Position numbers and translations under genes: made by a program
In this document: positions 6,304 through 6,655 of the stretch, in pieces
Position numbering within the stretch: position 1 is the stretch's first letter
How the letters are laid out: every line of letters begins with the position of its first letter
From: Deltaproteobacteria bacterium
GTDB taxonomy: Bacteria > Desulfobacterota > Desulfomonilia > UBA1062
Length of the DNA stretch: 6,655 nt
Assembly (NCBI GenBank): GCA_003643935.1
Contig: QMLJ01000067.1
Location: 1 to 6,655 of the forward strand
Reading direction: 5' to 3'
The notes under the pieces: model-generated
The model's input: the letters and a program-made list of their open reading frames with translations, nothing else
Database searches by the model: none
What the model was told of the DNA's origin: nothing

Positions 6304-6655
6304 AGATCATCGTGGATGTACGTCCCATCGAGGAGATCCATTGCCATACACTGGGCCTATGGCATTTCAGCGACGAGAAGCCTTTGATGGGCATAACAGG
6401 AGTGGTGGATTGGTACCTAGATGCCAATTTATCCCGCCTGGTGATATCCGGCAAGATAACTGGACAGTGGGCAGAAAAGGTACTTGTTGCCGGCATTGGA
6501 GGCATGGTGGCAGGCAACATACTCGTGGTGGGACTTGGAAAGATTAGCGAGTTCGACGAGGGTCGCATATCTCTGGCATCAGGATACATGGCATCTAGTG
6601 CACTTGGCTTGGGTTTAAGCAATATATGCATGACCTTGCCCGGGGATGGTCTTGA
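6300..6655 (+). CDS. Peptidase_M17 N-terminal-domain protein (leucyl aminopeptidase-like), cut by the right window edge
   Basis: An open frame of 118 complete codons from the ATG at 6300 runs off the window without a stop. It overlaps the nusB stop as ATGA, with AGGGA at 6286-6290 as a plausible ribosome binding site. The protein has the wording of the non-catalytic, macrodomain-like N-terminal domain of M17 leucyl aminopeptidases: LGLWHFSDEKPLMGITGVVDW (18-38), LSRLVISGKITGQWAEKVL (44-62), then NILVVGLGKISEFD (74-87), the central strand and helix before the catalytic domain. The metal-binding catalytic domain would lie beyond the window. In related anaerobic Deltaproteobacteria and myxobacteria I recall stand-alone M17_N proteins of roughly 180-200 residues, so this may be either such a protein or a full-length PepA; the window cannot decide. 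There is no signal peptide; a cytoplasmic location is inferred. Confidence 0.72.
   Translation, partial: MKIIVDVRPIEEIHCHTLGLWHFSDEKPLMGITGVVDWYLDANLSRLVISGKITGQWAEKVLVAGIGGMVAGNILVVGLGKISEFDEGRISLASGYMASSALGLGLSNICMTLPGDGL

Noticed and set aside
6278..6631. A 117-codon minus-strand ORF and a 68-codon plus-strand ORF (6341-6547) near the right edge
   Set aside because: Both are shadows of the M17_N-domain gene, which is read in another frame from 6300 and has clear family wording.

Overview
The window is a compact, single-strand block of bacterial housekeeping genes, all read on the + strand: fabF (3' end only) - rpiB - glyA - nrdR - ribD - ribE - ribBA - ribH - nusB - a Peptidase_M17 N-terminal-domain gene (5' end only). 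Every gene junction but one overlaps or is under about 12 bases, so the block reads as one operon entered and left mid-transcript. No tRNA, rRNA, mobile element, CRISPR array, phage gene or convincing terminator is visible.

Layout: 1-165 is the last 54 codons of a beta-ketoacyl-ACP synthase. 162-617 is ribose-5-phosphate isomerase B, and 617-1858 is serine hydroxymethyltransferase. 1862-2326 is the regulator NrdR. 2335-5884 is a four-gene riboflavin cassette that covers all the dedicated enzymes from GTP and ribulose-5-phosphate to riboflavin, except the usual unlinked phosphatase. 5893-6303 is the transcription antitermination factor NusB. From 6300 to the right edge there is the start of an M17_N-domain protein. 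The only real non-coding stretch is the 148-base gap 4069-4216 between ribE and ribBA. It holds possible nested base pairing, an AT-rich stretch and a good ribosome binding site for ribBA.

The metabolic logic is coherent. RpiB interconverts ribose-5-P and ribulose-5-P, and ribulose-5-P feeds the RibB half of RibBA. GlyA supplies one-carbon units for purine synthesis, and hence for GTP, the other riboflavin precursor. NrdR links the block to deoxynucleotide supply. NusB shares this chromosomal neighbourhood with rib genes in many bacteria, including nrdR-ribD-ribH-nusB in E. coli.

Organism: the order fabF-rpiB-glyA-nrdR-ribD-ribE-ribBA-ribH-nusB, the bifunctional RibBA, and an M17_N-domain gene after nusB resemble Geobacter-type 'Deltaproteobacteria' (Desulfobacterota) and similar anaerobic lineages such as Nitrospirota or Brocadiales-type Planctomycetota. 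Codon use is rich in AGG (Arg) and ATA (Ile), and GC content looks intermediate. I cannot fix the phylum from this alone.

I found no exotic new system. The observations most worth a second look are the ribE-ribBA gap, a Gln in place of the metal-binding His of the DHBP synthase half of RibBA, and the truncated M17_N gene.
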